Assembly: GCA_030428705.1 (NCBI GenBank)
Contig: JAUIDI010000004.1
Coordinates: forward strand, 62,001-126,000
Origin: Bacteroidia bacterium
GTDB taxonomy: Bacteria > Bacteroidota > Bacteroidia > Flavobacteriales > Flavobacteriaceae
Direction of reading: 5' to 3'
DNA length: 64,000 bases
The notes beneath the pieces were generated by a model. That model made no database searches and was not told where the DNA came from. It was given only the letters and a program-made list of their open reading frames with translations. The number at the start of each line of letters is the position of its first letter. Position 1 is the first letter of the stretch. The position numbers and the translations under genes are program-made. Below, piece after piece: positions 63,285 to 64,000 of the stretch.

Positions 63285-63782
63285 ATGAAAAATATTATTG
63301 TATTACTTCTGTTCATTATCATTGCCTGGGGTTGCAAGGCTCAAAACACTATGTCCTTCAAGGAAGGAAACGCTTCACCTAAAGCCAATCTATCCCAAAT
63401 TGCTTGGATGGAAGGCCATTGGAAAGGCGAGGCGTTCGGTGGAATTACCGAAGAAATATGGAGCCCTCCACTTGGCGGCTCGATGATGTTCTCTTTTAAA
63501 CTGGTTTCGGAAGGCAAGGTACAATTCTACGAACTCGGCCATATACAACAGGTCGGCGAAACATTGTTATTGCAACTCAAACATTTTCACGGCGATTTAA
63601 AGGGTTGGGAGGAAAAAGACGAAACGGTGGATTTTAAGTTAGTCAAAATAGAGGGCAATAGGGTTTATTTTGATGATTTCACCTTTGAAAAAGTCGATAC
63701 CGACGAAATCAATCTATATGTGGTCATCGGGCATGAAGATGGTTCCCAGGAAGAAGTAAAATTCCATTATGAGCGCCAATAA
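63285..63782 (+). CDS. DUF6265-like exported protein
   Basis: A 165-residue protein with a signal/lipobox-like start (IIAWGCKAQ, Cys17) and a lipocalin-like body starting ISQIAWMEGHWKGE with W-x-P-P-L-G-G. The fold suggests a small beta-barrel binding a hydrophobic ligand. No function is known. Its last 14 bases overlap the zinc-ribbon gene in another frame. Confidence 0.8.
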   Translation: MKNIIVLLLFIIIAWGCKAQNTMSFKEGNASPKANLSQIAWMEGHWKGEAFGGITEEIWSPPLGGSMMFSFKLVSEGKVQFYELGHIQQVGETLLLQLKHFHGDLKGWEEKDETVDFKLVKIEGNRVYFDDFTFEKVDTDEINLYVVIGHEDGSQEEVKFHYERQ

Positions 63783-64000
63783 TGCCGAAAGACAATGTTT
63801 GGAATGTGGTGCCCGTATCGTCGGCCGGGCCGACAAAAAATTCTGTTCCGATGGTTGCCGAAATGCCTATAACAATAAGGTCAACAAAGACAGCAAAAAT
63901 CTCATTCGCAATATCAACAATCGCCTGCGTAAAAACTATAGGGTTTTGGACAGCTTCACACTGAAAGAAGGAAAAACACGTACCACCAAGACCCGGTTAA
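63769..64000 (+). CDS. Zinc-ribbon protein (3' end cut by window)
   Basis: From ATG 63769 the frame stays open to the right edge (77 codons). It begins MSANNAERQCLECGARIVGR and continues DKKFCSDGCRN, a C-x2-C...C-x3-C zinc ribbon near residues 10-30, then a Lys/Arg/Asn-rich helix. It is a cytoplasmic small protein common in Flavobacteria. Start overlaps the DUF6265-like gene by 14 bases. Its end lies outside the window. Confidence 0.8.
   Translation, partial: MSANNAERQCLECGARIVGRADKKFCSDGCRNAYNNKVNKDSKNLIRNINNRLRKNYRVLDSFTLKEGKTRTTKTRL

Noticed and set aside
63782-63964. 60-codon plus-strand frame at the right edge
   Set aside because: It is a shifted shadow of the zinc-ribbon gene that starts at 63769 and runs off the window.

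Overview
The window looks like a chromosomal piece of a member of the Flavobacteriaceae (Bacteroidota). The reasons are promoters of the Bacteroidota type (a -7 box close to TAnnTTTG), tandem LytS-type kinase/LytTR regulator pairs, and a very complete aryl-polyene/dialkylresorcinol (flexirubin-type) pigment cluster whose ammonia-lyase closely resembles, from memory, the Flavobacterium johnsoniae tyrosine ammonia-lyase. No tRNA, rRNA, CRISPR array, transposase or phage gene was seen. Genes are packed tightly, mostly as operons with start/stop overlaps, and no gene-free stretch exceeds 300 bases.

Layout. (1) 1-6338, plus strand: the end of a MacAB-like export system (adaptor cut by the window edge, ATPase, permease), then two consecutive histidine kinase/LytTR response-regulator pairs. 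(2) 6437-9730, plus: an intradiol-dioxygenase-like lipoprotein, a pirin-like bicupin and a Cthe_2159-type beta-helix lipoprotein. A pair of 9-bp direct repeats spaced by 21 bp lies before both the second kinase operon and this operon, each 28 nt ahead of a -7 box, so a LytTR regulator probably drives both. (3) 9996-19310, minus: a stress island with two related small coiled proteins, Hsp20, a beta-CASP nuclease, an ATP-cone/PD-(D/E)xK protein, MscS, an eRF1-domain-like protein and four double-domain UspA paralogues. Four of its upstream regions carry a TGA-N6-TCA (Crp/FNR-type) palindrome exactly 23 nt ahead of a -7-like box. (4) 19509-21491, plus: a serine hydrolase and a small exported protein.

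(5) 21495-55251: the pigment cluster. A flavin-dependent halogenase-like enzyme (minus) diverges from the tyrosine ammonia-lyase (plus). Downstream come a FabG reductase, three complete ketosynthases, a cysteine-less chain-length-factor-like partner, a half-size ketosynthase-like protein, two acyl carrier proteins, three hot-dog dehydratases, DarA and DarB, an acyltransferase, a BtrH-like ACP acyltransferase, a thioesterase, an O-methyltransferase-like enzyme, an ABC exporter, a polysaccharide deacetylase, LolA, a glycosyltransferase, a three-domain MMPL/acyltransferase/methyltransferase protein, a CrtI-like oxidoreductase, a JmjC-type cupin, a C45 acyltransferase and a PaaK-like ligase. The inferred route: tyrosine gives 4-coumarate, which is activated and loaded on an ACP, extended by KS/CLF, FabG and dehydratases to an aryl polyene, and decorated (methylation, halogenation or hydroxylation). 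DarB and DarA make the dialkylresorcinol from fatty-acid intermediates. An acyltransferase joins the halves, and the exporters and LolA move the lipid to the outer membrane.

(6) 55259-64000, plus: an A+T-rich lipoprotein gene of unknown function, an M28 peptidase, an M20-type amidohydrolase, a large sortilin/BNR-repeat protein, a pentapeptide-repeat protein, a DUF6265-like protein and a zinc-ribbon gene cut by the right edge.
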